Source of the DNA: Lasioglossum baleicum
Taxonomy: Eukaryota; Arthropoda; Insecta; Hymenoptera; Halictidae
NCBI RefSeq assembly: GCF_051020765.1
Contig: NW_027469227.1
Span: forward strand, 124,001 to 188,000
Length of the DNA: 64,000 bases
Direction of reading: 5' to 3'
The first letter of the stretch is position 1; each line of letters begins with the position of its first letter. Under the pieces are notes generated by a model, which ran no database searches, was not told the origin of the DNA, and saw only the letters and a program-made list of their open reading frames with translations. The position numbers were made by a program, and so were the translations under genes. Below are positions 14,632 through 29,499 of this stretch, piece after piece.

Positions 14632-15604
14632 ACGCATAACGCATAACGCATAACGCATAACGCATAACGCATAACGCATAACGCATAACGCATAACGCAT
14701 AACGCATAACGCATAACGCATAACGCATAACGCATAACGCATAACGCATAACGCATAACGCATAACGCATAACGCATAACGCATAACGCATAACGCATAA
14801 CGCATAACGCATAACGCATAACGCATAACGCATAACGCATAACGCATAACGCATAACGAATAACGCATATCGCATAACGTATAACGCTTAACGCATAACG
14901 CATAACGCATAACGCATAACGCATAACGCGTAACGCATAACGGATAACGCATAACGGATAACGCATAACGCATAACGCATAACGCATAACGGATAACGCA
15001 TGACGCATAACGGATAACCCACAACGCATAACGCATAACGCATAACGAATAACGCATATCGCATAACGTATAACGCTTAACGCATAACGCATAACGCATA
15101 ACGCAGAACGCGTAACGCATAACGCATAACGCATAACGCATAACGCATAACGCATAACGAATAACGCATAACGCATAACGCATAACGCATAACGCATAAC
15201 GCATAACGCATAACGCATAACGCATAACGCATAACGCATAACGCATAACGCATAACGCATAACGCATAACGCATGACGCATAACGCATAACGCATAACGC
15301 ATAACGCATAACGCATAACGCATAACGCATAACGCATAACGCATAACGCATAACGCATAACGCATAACGCATAACGCATAACGCATAACGCATAACGCAT
15401 AACGCATAACGCATAACGCATAACGCATAACGCATAACGCATAACGCATAACGCATAACGCATAACGCATAACGCATAACGCATAACGCATAACGCATAA
15501 CGCATGACGCATAACGCATAACGCATAACGCATAACGCATGACGCATGACGCATAACGCATAACGCATAACGCATAACGCATAACGCATAACGCATAACG
15601 CATA

Positions 15605-15702
15605 ACGAATAACGCATATCGCATAACGCATAACGCAGAACGCGTAACGCATAACGCATAACGCATATCGCATAACCCGTAATGCACAACGCATAACACA
15701 TA
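15605..15702 (+). repeat. G block 4
   Basis: acccgta at 15675 after an acgcatg doublet. Counterpart of the duplicated G block at 19539-19699. Confidence 0.9.
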
Positions 15703-16325
15703 ACGCATAACGCATAACGCATAACGCATAACGCATAACGCATAACGCATAACGCATAACGCATAACGCATAACGCATAACGCATAACGCATAACGCATA
15801 ACGCATAACGCATAACGCATAACGCATAACGCATAACGCATAACGCATAACGCATAACGCATAACGCATAACGCATAACGCATTACGCATAACGCATAAC
15901 GCATAACGCATAACGCATAACGCATAACGCATAACGCATAACGCATAACGCATAACGCATAACGCATAACGCATAACGCATAACGCATAACGCATAACGC
16001 ATAACGCATAACGCATAACGCATAACGCATAACGAATAACGCATAACGCATAACGCATAACGCATAACGCATAACGCATAACGCATAACGCATAACGCAT
16101 AACGCATAACGCATAACGCATAACGCAGAACGCATAACGCATAACGCATGACGCATAACGCAGAACGCATAACGCATAACGCATGACGCATAACGCATAA
16201 CGCATAACGCATAACGCATAACGCATAACGCATAACGCATAACGCATAACGCATAACGCATAACGCATAACGCATAACGCATAACGCATAACGCATAACG
16301 CATAACGCATAACGCATAACGCATA

Positions 16326-16367
16326 ACGCATAACGAATAACGCATATCGCATAACGTATAACGCTAA
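16326..16367 (+). repeat. D block with private acgctaa
   Basis: A D block whose last heptamer is acgctaa (16361-16367) rather than acgctta. I see this variant nowhere else, so it is a private mark for this copy. Confidence 0.85.
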
Positions 16368-16787
16368 ACGCATAACGCATAACGCATAACGCATAACGCA
16401 TAACGCATAACGCATAACGCATAACGCATAACGCATAACGCATAACGCATAACGCATAACGCATAACGCATAACGCAGAACGCATAACGCATAACGCATG
16501 ACGCATAACGCATAACGCATAGCGCATAACGCATAACGCATAACGCATAAAGCATAACGCATAACGCATAACGCATAACGCATAACGCATAACGCATAAC
16601 GCATAACGCATAACGCATAACGCATAACGCATAACGCATAACGCATAACGCATAACGCATAACGCATAACGCATAACGCATAACGCATAACGCATAACGC
16701 ATAACGCATAACGCATAACGCATAACGCATAACGCATAACGCATAACGCATAACGCATAACGCATAACGCATAACGCATAACGCATA

Positions 16788-17123
16788 ACGAATAACGCAT
16801 ATCGCATAACGTATAACGCTTAACGCATAACGCATAACGCATAACGCGTAACGCATAACGGATAACGCATAACGGATAACGCATAACGCATAACGCATAA
16901 CGCATAACGGATAACGCATGACGCATAACGGATAACCCACAACGCATAACGCATAAAGCATAGTCCATAACGCATAACGCATGACACATTACTCATAACG
17001 CATTACGCATAACGCATAACGCATAATGCATAACGCATTACGCATAACGCATAACGCTCAATGAAAAAGTCATAACGCATAACGCATATCGCATAACCCG
17101 TAAAGCACAACGCATAACACATA
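16788..17123 (+). repeat. D-E-C-B fused cassette 3
   Basis: 336 bp, acacatt 16984, ctcaatg core from 17057. It is followed by about 88 uninterrupted consensus heptamers (17124-17739). Confidence 0.93.
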
Positions 17124-17837
17124 ACGCATAACGCATAACGCATAACGCATAACGCATAACGCATAACGCATAACGCATAACGCATAACGCATAACGCATA
17201 ACGCATAACGCATAACGCATAACGCATAACGCATAACGCATAACGCATAACGCATAACGCATAACGCATAACGCATAACGCATAACGCATAACGCATAAC
17301 GCATAACGCATAACGCATAACGCATAACGCATAACGCATAACGCATAACGCATAACGCATAACGCATAACGCATAACGCATAACGCATAACGCATAACGC
17401 ATAACGCATAACGCATAACGCATAACGCATAACGCATAACGCATAACGCATAACGCATAACGCATAACGCATAACGCATAACGCATAACGCATAACGCAT
17501 AACGCATAACGCATAACGCATAACGCATAACGCATAACGCATAACGCATAACGCATAACGCATAACGCATAACGCATAACGCATAACGCATAACGCATAA
17601 CGCATAACGCATAACGCATAACGCATAACGCATAACGCATAACGCATAACGCATAACGCATAACGCATAACGCATAACGCATAACGCATAACGCATAACG
17701 CATAACGCATAACGCATAACGCATAACGCATAACGCATAACGCATGACGCATAACGCATAACGCATAACGCATAACGCATGACGCATGACGCATAACGCA
17801 TAACGCATAACGCATAACGCATAACGCATAACGCATA

Positions 17838-17935
17838 ACGAATAACGCATATCGCATAACGCATAACGCAGAACGCGTAACGCATAACGCATAACGCATA
17901 TCGCATAACCCGTAATGCACAACGCATAACACATA
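17838..17935 (+). repeat. G block 5
   Basis: acccgta at 17908, preceded by an acgcatg doublet near 17778. Confidence 0.9.
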
Positions 17936-18159
17936 ACGCATAACGCATAACGCATAACGCATAACGCATAACGCATAACGCATAACGCATAACGCATAAC
18001 GCATAACACATAACGCATAACGCATAACGCATAACGCATAACGCATAACGCATAACGCATAACGCATAACGCATAACGCATAACGCATAACGCATAACGC
18101 ATAACGCATAACGCATAACGCATAACGCATAACGCATAACGCATAACGCATAACGCATA

Positions 18160-18418
18160 ACGAATAACGCATATCGCATAACGTATAACGCTTAACGCAT
18201 AACGCATAACGCATAACGCATAACGCAGAACGCGTAACGCATAACGGATAACGCATAACGGATAACGCATAACGCATAACGCATAACGGATAACGCATGA
18301 CGCATAACGGATAACCCACAACGCATAACGCATAAAGCATAGTCCATAACGCATAACGCATGACACATTACTCATAACGCATTACGCATAACGCATAACG
18401 CATAATGCATAACGCATT
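18160..18418 (+). repeat. D-E-C cassette without B
   Basis: 259 bp with acgcaga before acgcgta, the same make-up as the cassettes at 688 and 4713 in Region I. acacatt at 18363. Confidence 0.91.
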
Positions 18419-19538
18419 ACGCATAACGCATAACGCATAACGCATAACGCATAACGCATAACGCATAACGCATAACGCATAACGCATAACGCATAACGCA
18501 TAACGCATAACGCATAACGCATAACGCATAACGCATAACGCATAACGCATAACGCATAACGCATAACGCATAACGCATAACGCATAACGCATAACGCATA
18601 ACGCATAACGCATAACGCATAACGCATAACGCATAACGCATAACGCATAACGCATAACGCATAACGCATAACGCATAACGCATAACGCATAACGCATAAC
18701 GCATAACGCATAACGCATAACGCATAACGCATAACGAATAACGCATATCGCATAACGTATAACGCTTAACGCATAACGCATAACGCATAACGCATAACGC
18801 ATAACGCGTAACGCATAACGGATAACGCATAACGGATAACGCATAACGCATAACGCATAACGCATAACGGATAACGCATGACGCATAACGGATAACCCAC
18901 AACGCATAACGCATAACGCATAACGAATAACGCATATCGCATAACGTATAACGCTTAACGCATAACGCATAACGCATAACGCAGAACGCGTAACGCATAA
19001 CGCATAACGCATAACGCATAACGCATAACGCATAACGAATAACGCATAACGCATAACGCATAACGCATAACGCATAACGCATAACGCATAACGCATAACG
19101 CATAACGCATAACGCATAACGCATAACGCATAACGCATAACGCATAACGCATAACGCATAACGCATAACGCATAACGCATGACGCATAACGCATAACGCA
19201 TAACGCATAACGCATAACGCATAACGCATAACGCATAACGCATAACGCATAACGCATAACGCATAACGCATAACGCATAACGCATAACGCATAACGCATA
19301 ACGCATAACGCATAACGCATAACGCATAACGCATAACGCATAACGCATAACGCATAACGCATAACGCATAACGCATAACGCATAACGCATAACGCATAAC
19401 GCATAACGCATAACGCATAACGCATAACGCATAACGCATGACGCATAACGCATAACGCATAACGCATAACGCATGACGCATGACGCATAACGCATAACGC
19501 ATAACGCATAACGCATAACGCATAACGCATAACGCATA

Positions 19539-19699
19539 ACGAATAACGCATATCGCATAACGCATAACGCAGAACGCGTAACGCATAACGCATAACGCAT
19601 AACGAATAACGCATATCGCATAACGCATAACGCAGAACGCGTAACGCATAACGCATAACGCATATCGCATAACCCGTAATGCACAACGCATAACACATA
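19539..19699 (+). repeat. G block 6 with 63-bp internal tandem duplication
   Basis: The first nine heptamers of the G block (acgaata through acgcgta and following consensus) occur twice, starting at 19539 and 19602. The block then completes with acccgta at 19672. None of the other five G blocks has this duplication. Confidence 0.9.
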
Positions 19700-19762
19700 A
19701 CGCATAACGCATAACGCATAACGCATAACGCATAACGCATAACGCATAACGCATAACGCATA

Positions 19763-19923
19763 ACGGATAACGCATAACGCATAACGCATAACGGATAACG
19801 CATGACGCATAACGGATAACCCACAACGCATAACGCATAAAGCATAGTCCATAACGCATAACGCATGACACATTACTCATAACGCATTACGCATAACGCA
19901 TAACGCATAATGCATAACGCATT
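19763..19923 (+). repeat. Truncated E-C cassette lacking D
   Basis: Starts directly with acggata and has no acgaata, acgtata, acgctta or acgcgta in front. It ends in a complete C core with acacatt at 19868. Confidence 0.88.
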
Positions 19924-20973
19924 ACGCATAACGCATAACGCATAACGCATAACGCATAACGCATAACGCATAACGCATAACGCATAACGCATAACGCATA
20001 ACGCATAACGCATAACGCATAACGCATAACGCATAACGCATAACGCATAACGCATAACGCATAACGCATAACGCATAACGCATAACGCATAACGCATAAC
20101 GCATAACGCATAACGCATAACGCATAACGCATAACGAATAACGCATATCGCATAACGTATAACGCTTAACGCATAACGCATAACGCATAACGCATAACGC
20201 ATAACGCATAACGCATAACGCATAACGCATAACGCATAACGCATAACGCATAACGCATAACGCATGACGCATAACGCATAACGCATAACGCATAACGCAT
20301 AACGCATAACGCATAACGCATAACGCATAACGCATAACGCATAACGCATAACGCATAACGCATAACGCATAACGCATAACGCATAACGCATAACGCATAA
20401 CGCATAACGCATAACGCATAACGCATAACGCATAACGCATAACGCATAACGCATAACGCATAACGCATAACGCATAACGCATAACGCATAACGCATAACG
20501 CATAACGCATAACGCATAACGCATAACGCATAACGCATAACGCATAACGCATAACGCATAACGCATAACGCATAACGCATAACGCATGACGCATAACGCA
20601 TAACGCATAACGCATAACGCATGACGCATGACGCATAACGCATAACGCATAACGCATAACGCATAACGCATAACGCATAACGAATAACGCATATCGCATA
20701 ACGTATAACGCTTAACGCATAACGCATAACGCATAACGCATAACGCGTAACGCATAACGGATAACGCATAACGGATAACGCATAACGCATAACGCATAAC
20801 GCATAACGCATAACGCATAACGCATAACGCATAACGCATAACGCATAACGCATAACGCATAACGCATAACGCATAACGCATAACGCATAACGCATAACGC
20901 ATAACGCATAACGCATAACGCATAACGCATAACGCATGACGCATAACGCATAACGCATATCGCATAACGCATA

Positions 20974-21064
20974 ACGTTCAATGAAAAAGTCATAACGCAT
21001 AACGCATATCGCATAACCCGTAAAGCACAACGCATAACACATAACGCATAACGCATAACACATA
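20974..21064 (+). repeat. Isolated TTC-type B block
   Basis: Core ttcaatg at 20977, preceded by acgcatg and followed by acccgta, aagcaca and two acacata, exactly as in Region I. It is the only TTC-type copy between 11.1 and 47.8 kb. Confidence 0.92.
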
Positions 21065-21603
21065 ACGCATAACGCATAACGCATAACGTATAACGCTTAA
21101 CGCATAACGCATAACACATAACGCATAACGCATAACGCATAACGCATAACGCATAACGCGTAACGCGTAACGCATAACGCATAACGCATAACGCATAACG
21201 CATAACGCATAACGCATAACGCATAACGCATAACGCATAACGCATAACGCATAACGCATAACGCATAACGCATAACGCATAACGCATAACGCATAACACA
21301 TAACGCATAACGCGTAACGCATAACGGATAACGCATAACGCATAACGCATAACGCATAACGCATAACGCATAACGCATAACGCATAACGCATAACGCATA
21401 ACGCATAACGCATAACGCATAACGCATAACGCATAACGCATAACGCATAACGCATAACGCATAACGCATAACGCATAACGCATAACGCATAACGCATAAC
21501 GCATAACGCATAACGCATAACGCATAACGCATAACGCATAACGCATAACGCATAACGCATAACGCATAACGCATAACGCATAACGCATAACGCATAACGC
21601 ATA

Positions 21604-22058
21604 ACGAATAACGCATAACGCATAACGCATAACGCATAACGCATAACGCATAACGCATAACGCATAACGCATAACGCATGACGCATGACGCATGACGCAT
21701 AACGCATAACGCATAACGCATAACGCATAACGCATAACGCATCACGCATAACGCATAACGCATAACGCATAACGCATAACGCATAACGCATAACGAATAA
21801 CGCATATCGCATAACGTATAACGCTTAACGCATAACGCATAACGCATAACGCAGAACGCGTAACGCATAACGGATAACGCATAACGGATAACGCATAACG
21901 CATAACGCATAACGCATAACGCATAACGGATAACGCATGACGCATAACGGATAACCCACAACGCATAACGCATAAAGCATAGTTCATAACGCATAACGCA
22001 TGACACATTACTCATAACGCATTACGCATAACGCATAACGCATAATGCATAACGCATT
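21604..22058 (+). repeat. 455-bp block with gttcata C core, copy 1
   Basis: Order: acgaata, a run, acgcatg (three in a row in this copy), acgcatc near 21738, D (21793), E with acgcaga, C with gttcata and acacatt at 22003. No B block follows. Confidence 0.9.
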
Positions 22059-22156
22059 ACGCATAACGCATAACGCATAACGCATAACGCATAACGCATA
22101 ACGCATAACGCATAACGCATAACGCATAACGCATAACGCATAACGCATAACGCATA

Positions 22157-22849
22157 ACGAATAACGCATATCGCATAACGTATAACGCTTAACGCATAAC
22201 GCATAACGCATAACGCATAACGAATAACGCATATCGCATAACGTATAACGCTTAACGCATAACGCATAACGCATAACGCGTAACGCATAACGGAAAACGC
22301 ATAACGGATAACGCATAACGCATAACGCATAACGCATAACGCATAACGCATAACGCATAACGGATAACGCATGACGCATAACGGATAACCCACAACGCAT
22401 AACGCATAAAGCATAACGAATAACGCATATCGCATAACGTATAACGCTTAACGCATAACGCATAACGCATAACGCATAACGCATAACGCATAACGCATAA
22501 CGCGTAACGCATAACGGATAACGCATAACGCATAACGCATAACGCATAACGCATAACGCATAACGCATAACGCATAACGCATAACGCATAACGCATAACG
22601 CATAACGCATAACGCATAACGCATAACGCATAACGCATAACGCATAACGCATAACGCATAACGCATAACGCATAACGCATAACGCATAACGCATAACGCA
22701 TAACGCATAACGCATAACGCATAACGCATAACGCATAACGCATAACGCATAACGCATAACGCATAACGCATAACGCATAACGCATAACGCATAACGCATA
22801 ACGCATAACGCATAACGCATAACGCATAACGCATAACGCATAACGCATA
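22157..22849 (+). repeat. F unit (acggaaa marker), solitary copy
   Basis: Two D blocks flank four consensus heptamers. Then acgcgta, acggaaa at 22290, acggata steps, acccaca, aagcata joined straight to another D, then acgcgta, acggata and a long consensus run. The gtccata-to-acgcatt part of the C core is absent. Confidence 0.85.
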
Positions 22850-23304
22850 ACGAATAACGCATAACGCATAACGCATAACGCATAACGCATAACGCATAAC
22901 GCATAACGCATAACGCATAACGCATGACGCATGACGCATAACGCATAACGCATAACGCATAACGCATAACGCATAACGCATAACGCATCACGCATAACGC
23001 ATAACGCATAACGCATAACGCATAACGCATAACGCATAACGAATAACGCATATCGCATAACGTATAACGCTTAACGCATAACGCATAACGCATAACGCAG
23101 AACGCGTAACGCATAACGGATAACGCATAACGGATAACGCATAACGCATAACGCATAACGCATAACGCATAACGGATAACGCATGACGCATAACGGATAA
23201 CCCACAACGCATAACGCATAAAGCATAGTTCATAACGCATAACGCATGACACATTACTCATAACGCATTACGCATAACGCATAACGCATAATGCATAACG
23301 CATT
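22850..23304 (+). repeat. 455-bp block with gttcata C core, copy 2
   Basis: Exactly 1246 bp after copy 1 and of equal length, but with two rather than three consecutive acgcatg. acacatt at 23249. Confidence 0.9.
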
Positions 23305-23633
23305 ACGCATAACGCATAACGCATAACGCATAACGCATAACGCATAACGCATAACGCATAACGCATAACGCATAACGCATAACGCATAACGCATAACGCA
23401 TAACGCATAACGCATAACGCATAACGCATAACGCATAACGCATAACGCATAACGCATAACGCATAACGCATAACGCATAACGCATAACGCATAACGCATA
23501 ACGCATAACGCATAACGCATAACGCATAACGCATAACGCATAACGCATAACGCATAACGCATAACGCATAACGCATAACGCATAACGCATAACGCATAAC
23601 GCATAACGGATAACGAATAACGCATATCGCATA

Positions 23634-24291
23634 ACGCATAACGCATAACGCATAACGCATAACGCATAACGCATAACGCATAACGCATAACGCATAACGC
23701 ATAACGCATAACGCATAACGCATAACGCATAACGCATAACGCATAACGCATAACGCATAACGCATAACGCATAACGCATAACGCATAACGCATAACGCAT
23801 AACGCATAACGCATAACGCATAACGCATAACGCATAACGCATAACGCATAACGCATAACGCATAACGCATAACGCATAACGCATAACGCATAACGCATAA
23901 CGCATAACGCATAACGCATAACGCATAACGCATAACGCATAACGCATAACGCATAACGCATAACGCATAACGCATAACGCATAACGCATAACGCATAACG
24001 CATAACGCATAACGCATAACGCATAACGCATAACGCATAACGCATAACGCATAACGCATAACGCATAACGCATAACGCATAACGCATAACGCATAACGCA
24101 TAACGCATAACGCATAACGCATAACGCATAACGCATAACGCATAACGCATAACGCATAACGCATAACGCATAACGCATAACGCATAACGCATAACGCATA
24201 ACGCATAACGCATAACGCATAACGCATAACGCATAACGCATAACGCATAACGCATAACGCATAACGCATAACGCATAACGCATAACGCATA
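23634..24291 (+). repeat. Longest pure consensus run (~94 units)
   Basis: 658 bp of uninterrupted ACGCATA between tcgcata at 23627 and the next D block. A nearly equal run of about 93 units occupies 25699-26349 at the homologous place in the duplicated segment. Confidence 0.88.
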
Positions 24292-24627
24292 ACGAATAAC
24301 GCATATCGCATAACGTATAACGCTTAACGCATAACGCATAACGCATAACGCGTAACGCATAACGGATAACGCATAACGGATAACGCATAACGCATAACGC
24401 ATAACGCATAACGGATAACGCATGACGCATAACGGATAACCCACAACGCATAACGCATAAAGCATAGTCCATAACGCATAACGCATGACACATTACTCAT
24501 AACGCATTACGCATAACGCATAACGCATAATGCATAACGCATTACGCATAACGCATAACGCTCAATGAAAAAGTCATAACGCATAACGCATATCGCATAA
24601 CCCGTAAAGCACAACGCATAACACATA
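24292..24627 (+). repeat. D-E-C-B fused cassette 4 (alpha)
   Basis: Full D, C core acacatt 24488, ctcaatg core from 24561, tail with acacata and an acgcatg soon after (near 24676). Confidence 0.93.
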
Positions 24628-24928
24628 ACGCATAACGCATAACGCATAACGCATAACGCATAACGCATAACGCATAACGCATGACGCATAACGCATAACG
24701 CATAACGCATAACGCATAACGCATAACGCATAACGCATAACGCATAACGCATAACGCATAACGCATAACGCATAACGCATAACGCATAACGCATAACGCA
24801 TAACGCATAACGCATAACGCATAACGCATAACGCATAACGCATAACGCATAACGCATAACGCATAACGCATAACGCATAACGCATAACGCATAACGCATA
24901 ACGCATAACGCATAACGCATAACGCATA

Positions 24929-25383
24929 ACGAATAACGCATAACGCATAACGCATAACGCATAACGCATAACGCATAACGCATAACGCATAACGCATAAC
25001 GCATGACGCATGACGCATAACGCATAACGCATAACGCATAACGCATAACGCATAACGCATAACGCATCACGCATAACGCATAACGCATAACGCATAACGC
25101 ATAACGCATAACGCATAACGAATAACGCATATCGCATAACGTATAACGCTTAACGCATAACGCATAACGCATAACGCAGAACGCGTAACGCATAACGGAT
25201 AACGCATAACGGATAACGCATAACGCATAACGCATAACGCATAACGCATAACGGATAACGCATGACGCATAACGGATAACCCACAACGCATAACGCATAA
25301 AGCATAGTTCATAACGCATAACGCATGACACATTACTCATAACGCATTACGCATAACGCATAACGCATAATGCATAACGCATT
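24929..25383 (+). repeat. 455-bp block with gttcata C core, copy 3
   Basis: 2079 bp after copy 2, same length, two acgcatg in a row, acacatt at 25328. It opens the second copy of a roughly 2.07-kb duplication: gttcata core, about 280 bp of run, tcgcata, a run of more than 90 units, fused cassette. Confidence 0.9.
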
Positions 25384-26349
25384 ACGCATAACGCATAACG
25401 CATAACGCATAACGCATAACGCATAACGCATAACGCATAACGCATAACGCATAACGCATAACGCATAACGCATAACGCATAACGCATAACGCATAACGCA
25501 TAACGCATAACGCATAACGCATAACGCATAACGCATAACGCATAACGCATAACGCATAACGCATAACGCATAACGCATAACGCATAACGCATAACGCATA
25601 ACGCATAACGCATAACGCATAACGCATAACGCATAACGCATAACGCATAACGCATAACGCATAACGCATAACGGATAACGAATAACGCATATCGCATAAC
25701 GCATAACGCATAACGCATAACGCATAACGCATAACGCATAACGCATAACGCATAACGCATAACGCATAACGCATAACGCATAACGCATAACGCATAACGC
25801 ATAACGCATAACGCATAACGCATAACGCATAACGCATAACGCATAACGCATAACGCATAACGCATAACGCATAACGCATAACGCATAACGCATAACGCAT
25901 AACGCATAACGCATAACGCATAACGCATAACGCATAACGCATAACGCATAACGCATAACGCATAACGCATAACGCATAACGCATAACGCATAACGCATAA
26001 CGCATAACGCATAACGCATAACGCATAACGCATAACGCATAACGCATAACGCATAACGCATAACGCATAACGCATAACGCATAACGCATAACGCATAACG
26101 CATAACGCATAACGCATAACGCATAACGCATAACGCATAACGCATAACGCATAACGCATAACGCATAACGCATAACGCATAACGCATAACGCATAACGCA
26201 TAACGCATAACGCATAACGCATAACGCATAACGCATAACGCATAACGCATAACGCATAACGCATAACGCATAACGCATAACGCATAACGCATAACGCATA
26301 ACGCATAACGCATAACGCATAACGCATAACGCATAACGCATAACGCATA

Positions 26350-26685
26350 ACGAATAACGCATATCGCATAACGTATAACGCTTAACGCATAACGCATAAC
26401 GCATAACGCGTAACGCATAACGGATAACGCATAACGGATAACGCATAACGCATAACGCATAACGCATAACGGATAACGCATGACGCATAACGGATAACCC
26501 ACAACGCATAACGCATAAAGCATAGTCCATAACGCATAACGCATGACACATTACTCATAACGCATTACGCATAACGCATAACGCATAATGCATAACGCAT
26601 TACGCATAACGCATAACGCTCAATGAAAAAGTCATAACGCATAACGCATATCGCATAACCCGTAAAGCACAACGCATAACACATA
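26350..26685 (+). repeat. Fused cassette 5 (alpha)
   Basis: acacatt 26546, ctcaatg core from 26619, acgcatg near 26737. The run behind it carries single tcgcata marks at 26980 and 27337. Confidence 0.93.
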
Positions 26686-27805
26686 ACGCATAACGCATAA
26701 CGCATAACGCATAACGCATAACGCATAACGCATAACGCATGACGCATAACGCATAACGCATAACGCATAACGCATAACGCATAACGCATAACGCATAACG
26801 CATAACGCATAACGCATAACGCATAACGCATAACGCATAACGCATAACGCATAACGCATAACGCATAACGCATAACGCATAACGCATAACGCATAACGCA
26901 TAACGCATAACGCATAACGCATAACGCATAACGCATAACGCATAACGCATAACGCATAACGCATAACGCATAACGCATATCGCATAACGCATAACGCATA
27001 ACGCATAACGCATAACGCATAACGCATAACGCATAACGCATAACGCATAACGCATAACGCATAACGCATAACGCATAACGCATAACGCATAACGCATAAC
27101 GCATAACGCATAACGCATAACGCATAACGCATAACGCATAACGCATAACGCATAACGCATAACGCATAACGCATAACGCATAACGCATAACGCATAACGC
27201 ATAACGCATAACGCATAACGCATAACGCATAACGCATAACGCATAACGCATAACGCATAACGCATAACGCATAACGCATAACGCATAACGCATAACGCAT
27301 AACGCATAACGCATAACGCATAACGCATAACGCATATCGCATAACGCATAACGCATAACGCATAACGCATAACGCATAACGCATAACGCATAACGCATAA
27401 CGCATAACGCATAACGCATAACGCATAACGCATAACGCATAACGCATAACGCATAACGCATAACGCATAACGCATAACGCATAACGCATAACGCATAACG
27501 CATAACGCATAACGCATAACGCATAACGCATAACGCATAACGCATAACGCATAACGCATAACGCATAACGCATAACGCATAACGCATAACGCATAACGCA
27601 TAACGCATAACGCATAACGCATAACGCATAACGCATAACGCATAACGCATAACGCATAACGCATAACGCATAACGCATAACGCATAACGCATAACGCATA
27701 ACGCATAACGCATAACGCATAACGCATAACGCATAACGCATAACGCATAACGCATAACGCATAACGCATAACGCATAACGCATAACGCATAACGCATAAC
27801 GCATA

Positions 27806-28134
27806 ACGAATAACGCATATCGCATAACGTATAACGCTTAACGCATAACGCATAACGCGTAACGCATAACGGATAACGCATAACGGATAACGCATAACGC
27901 ATAACGCATAACGCATAACGGATAACGCATGACGCATAACGGATAACCCACAACGCATAACGCATAAAGCATAGTCCATAACGCATAACGCATGACACAT
28001 TACTCATAACGCATTACGCATAACGCATAACGCATAATGCATAACGCATTACGCATAACGCATAACGCTCAATGAAAAAGTCATAACGCATAACGCATAT
28101 CGCATAACCCGTAAAGCACAACGCATAACACATA
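27806..28134 (+). repeat. Fused cassette 6 (alpha)
   Basis: Only two consensus heptamers separate acgctta from acgcgta, one fewer than in most copies, so the cassette is 329 bp. acacatt 27995, ctcaatg core from 28068. About 90 consensus heptamers follow from 28198. Confidence 0.92.
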
Positions 28135-29499
28135 ACGCATAACGCATAACGCATAACGCATAACGCATAACGCATAACGCATAACGCATAACGCATGACG
28201 CATAACGCATAACGCATAACGCATAACGCATAACGCATAACGCATAACGCATAACGCATAACGCATAACGCATAACGCATAACGCATAACGCATAACGCA
28301 TAACGCATAACGCATAACGCATAACGCATAACGCATAACGCATAACGCATAACGCATAACGCATAACGCATAACGCATAACGCATAACGCATAACGCATA
28401 ACGCATAACGCATAACGCATAACGCATAACGCATAACGCATAACGCATAACGCATAACGCATAACGCATAACGCATAACGCATAACGCATAACGCATAAC
28501 GCATAACGCATAACGCATAACGCATAACGCATAACGCATAACGCATAACGCATAACGCATAACGCATAACGCATAACGCATAACGCATAACGCATAACGC
28601 ATAACGCATAACGCATAACGCATAACGCATAACGCATAACGCATAACGCATAACGCATAACGCATAACGCATAACGCATAACGCATAACGCATAACGCAT
28701 AACGCATAACGCATAACGCATAACGCATAACGCATAACGCATAACGCATAACGCATAACGCATAACGCATAACGCATAACGCATAACGCATAACGCATAA
28801 CGCATAACGCATAACGCATAACGCATATCGCATAACGCATAACGCATAACGCATAACGCATAACGCATAACGCATAACGCATAACGCATAACGCATAACG
28901 CATAACGCATAACGCATAACGCATAACGCATAACGCATAACGCATAACGCATAACGCATAACGCATAACGCATAACGCATAACGCATAACGCATAACGCA
29001 TAACGCATAACGCATAACGCATAACGCATAACGCATAACGCATAACGCATAACGCATAACGCATAACGCATAACGCATAACGCATAACGCATAACGCATA
29101 ACGCATAACGCATAACGCATAACGCATAACGCATAACGCATATCGCATAACGCATAACGCATAACGCATAACGCATAACGCATAACGCATAACGCATAAC
29201 GCATAACGCATAACGCATAACGCATAACGCATAACGCATAACGCATAACGCATAACGCATAACGCATAACGCATAACGCATAACGCATAACGCATAACGC
29301 ATAACGCATAACGCATAACGCATAACGCATAACGCATAACGCATAACGCATAACGCATAACGCATAACGCATAACGCATAACGCATAACGCATAACGCAT
29401 AACGCATAACGCATAACGCATAACGCATAACGCATAACGCATAACGCATAACGCATAACGCATAACGCATAACGCATAACGCATAACGCATAACGCATA

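Larger units (their letters stand above)
13309..16787 (+). repeat. ~3.5-kb higher-order repeat, copy 1
   Basis: Order: fused cassette (C 13505), G block (14114), D-E-C without B (C 14576), G block (15675), then two stretches with acgcaga and acgcatg near 16.1 and 16.5 kb. The same order restarts 3479 bp later. Confidence 0.82.
16788..20136 (+). repeat. ~3.5-kb higher-order repeat, copy 2
   Basis: Repeats the order of 13309-16787: fused cassette, G (17908), D-E-C (18363), G (19672). It then departs with an extra truncated E-C at 19763. The long run after the first cassette makes C-to-C spacing 1379 bp against 1071 bp in copy 1. Confidence 0.8.
11181..20973 (+). repeat. Region II: cassettes with G blocks
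   Basis: Domain defined by D-E-C cassettes, three of them fused to CTC-type B blocks, interspersed with five G blocks and acgcatg doublets. C cores at 13505/16984 and 14576/18363, and G blocks at 14114/17908 and 15675/19672, indicate a repeat of about 3.5-4.0 kb in about two copies. The difference in copy length comes from consensus run length, for example 609 against 924 bp from C core to G block. Confidence 0.85.
20974..26349 (+). repeat. Region III: gttcata-type C cores
   Basis: Domain containing the only three C cores with gttcata in place of gtccata (22003, 23249, 25328), each inside a 455-bp block. It also holds one fused cassette, one F unit and the longest consensus runs. Confidence 0.87.
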
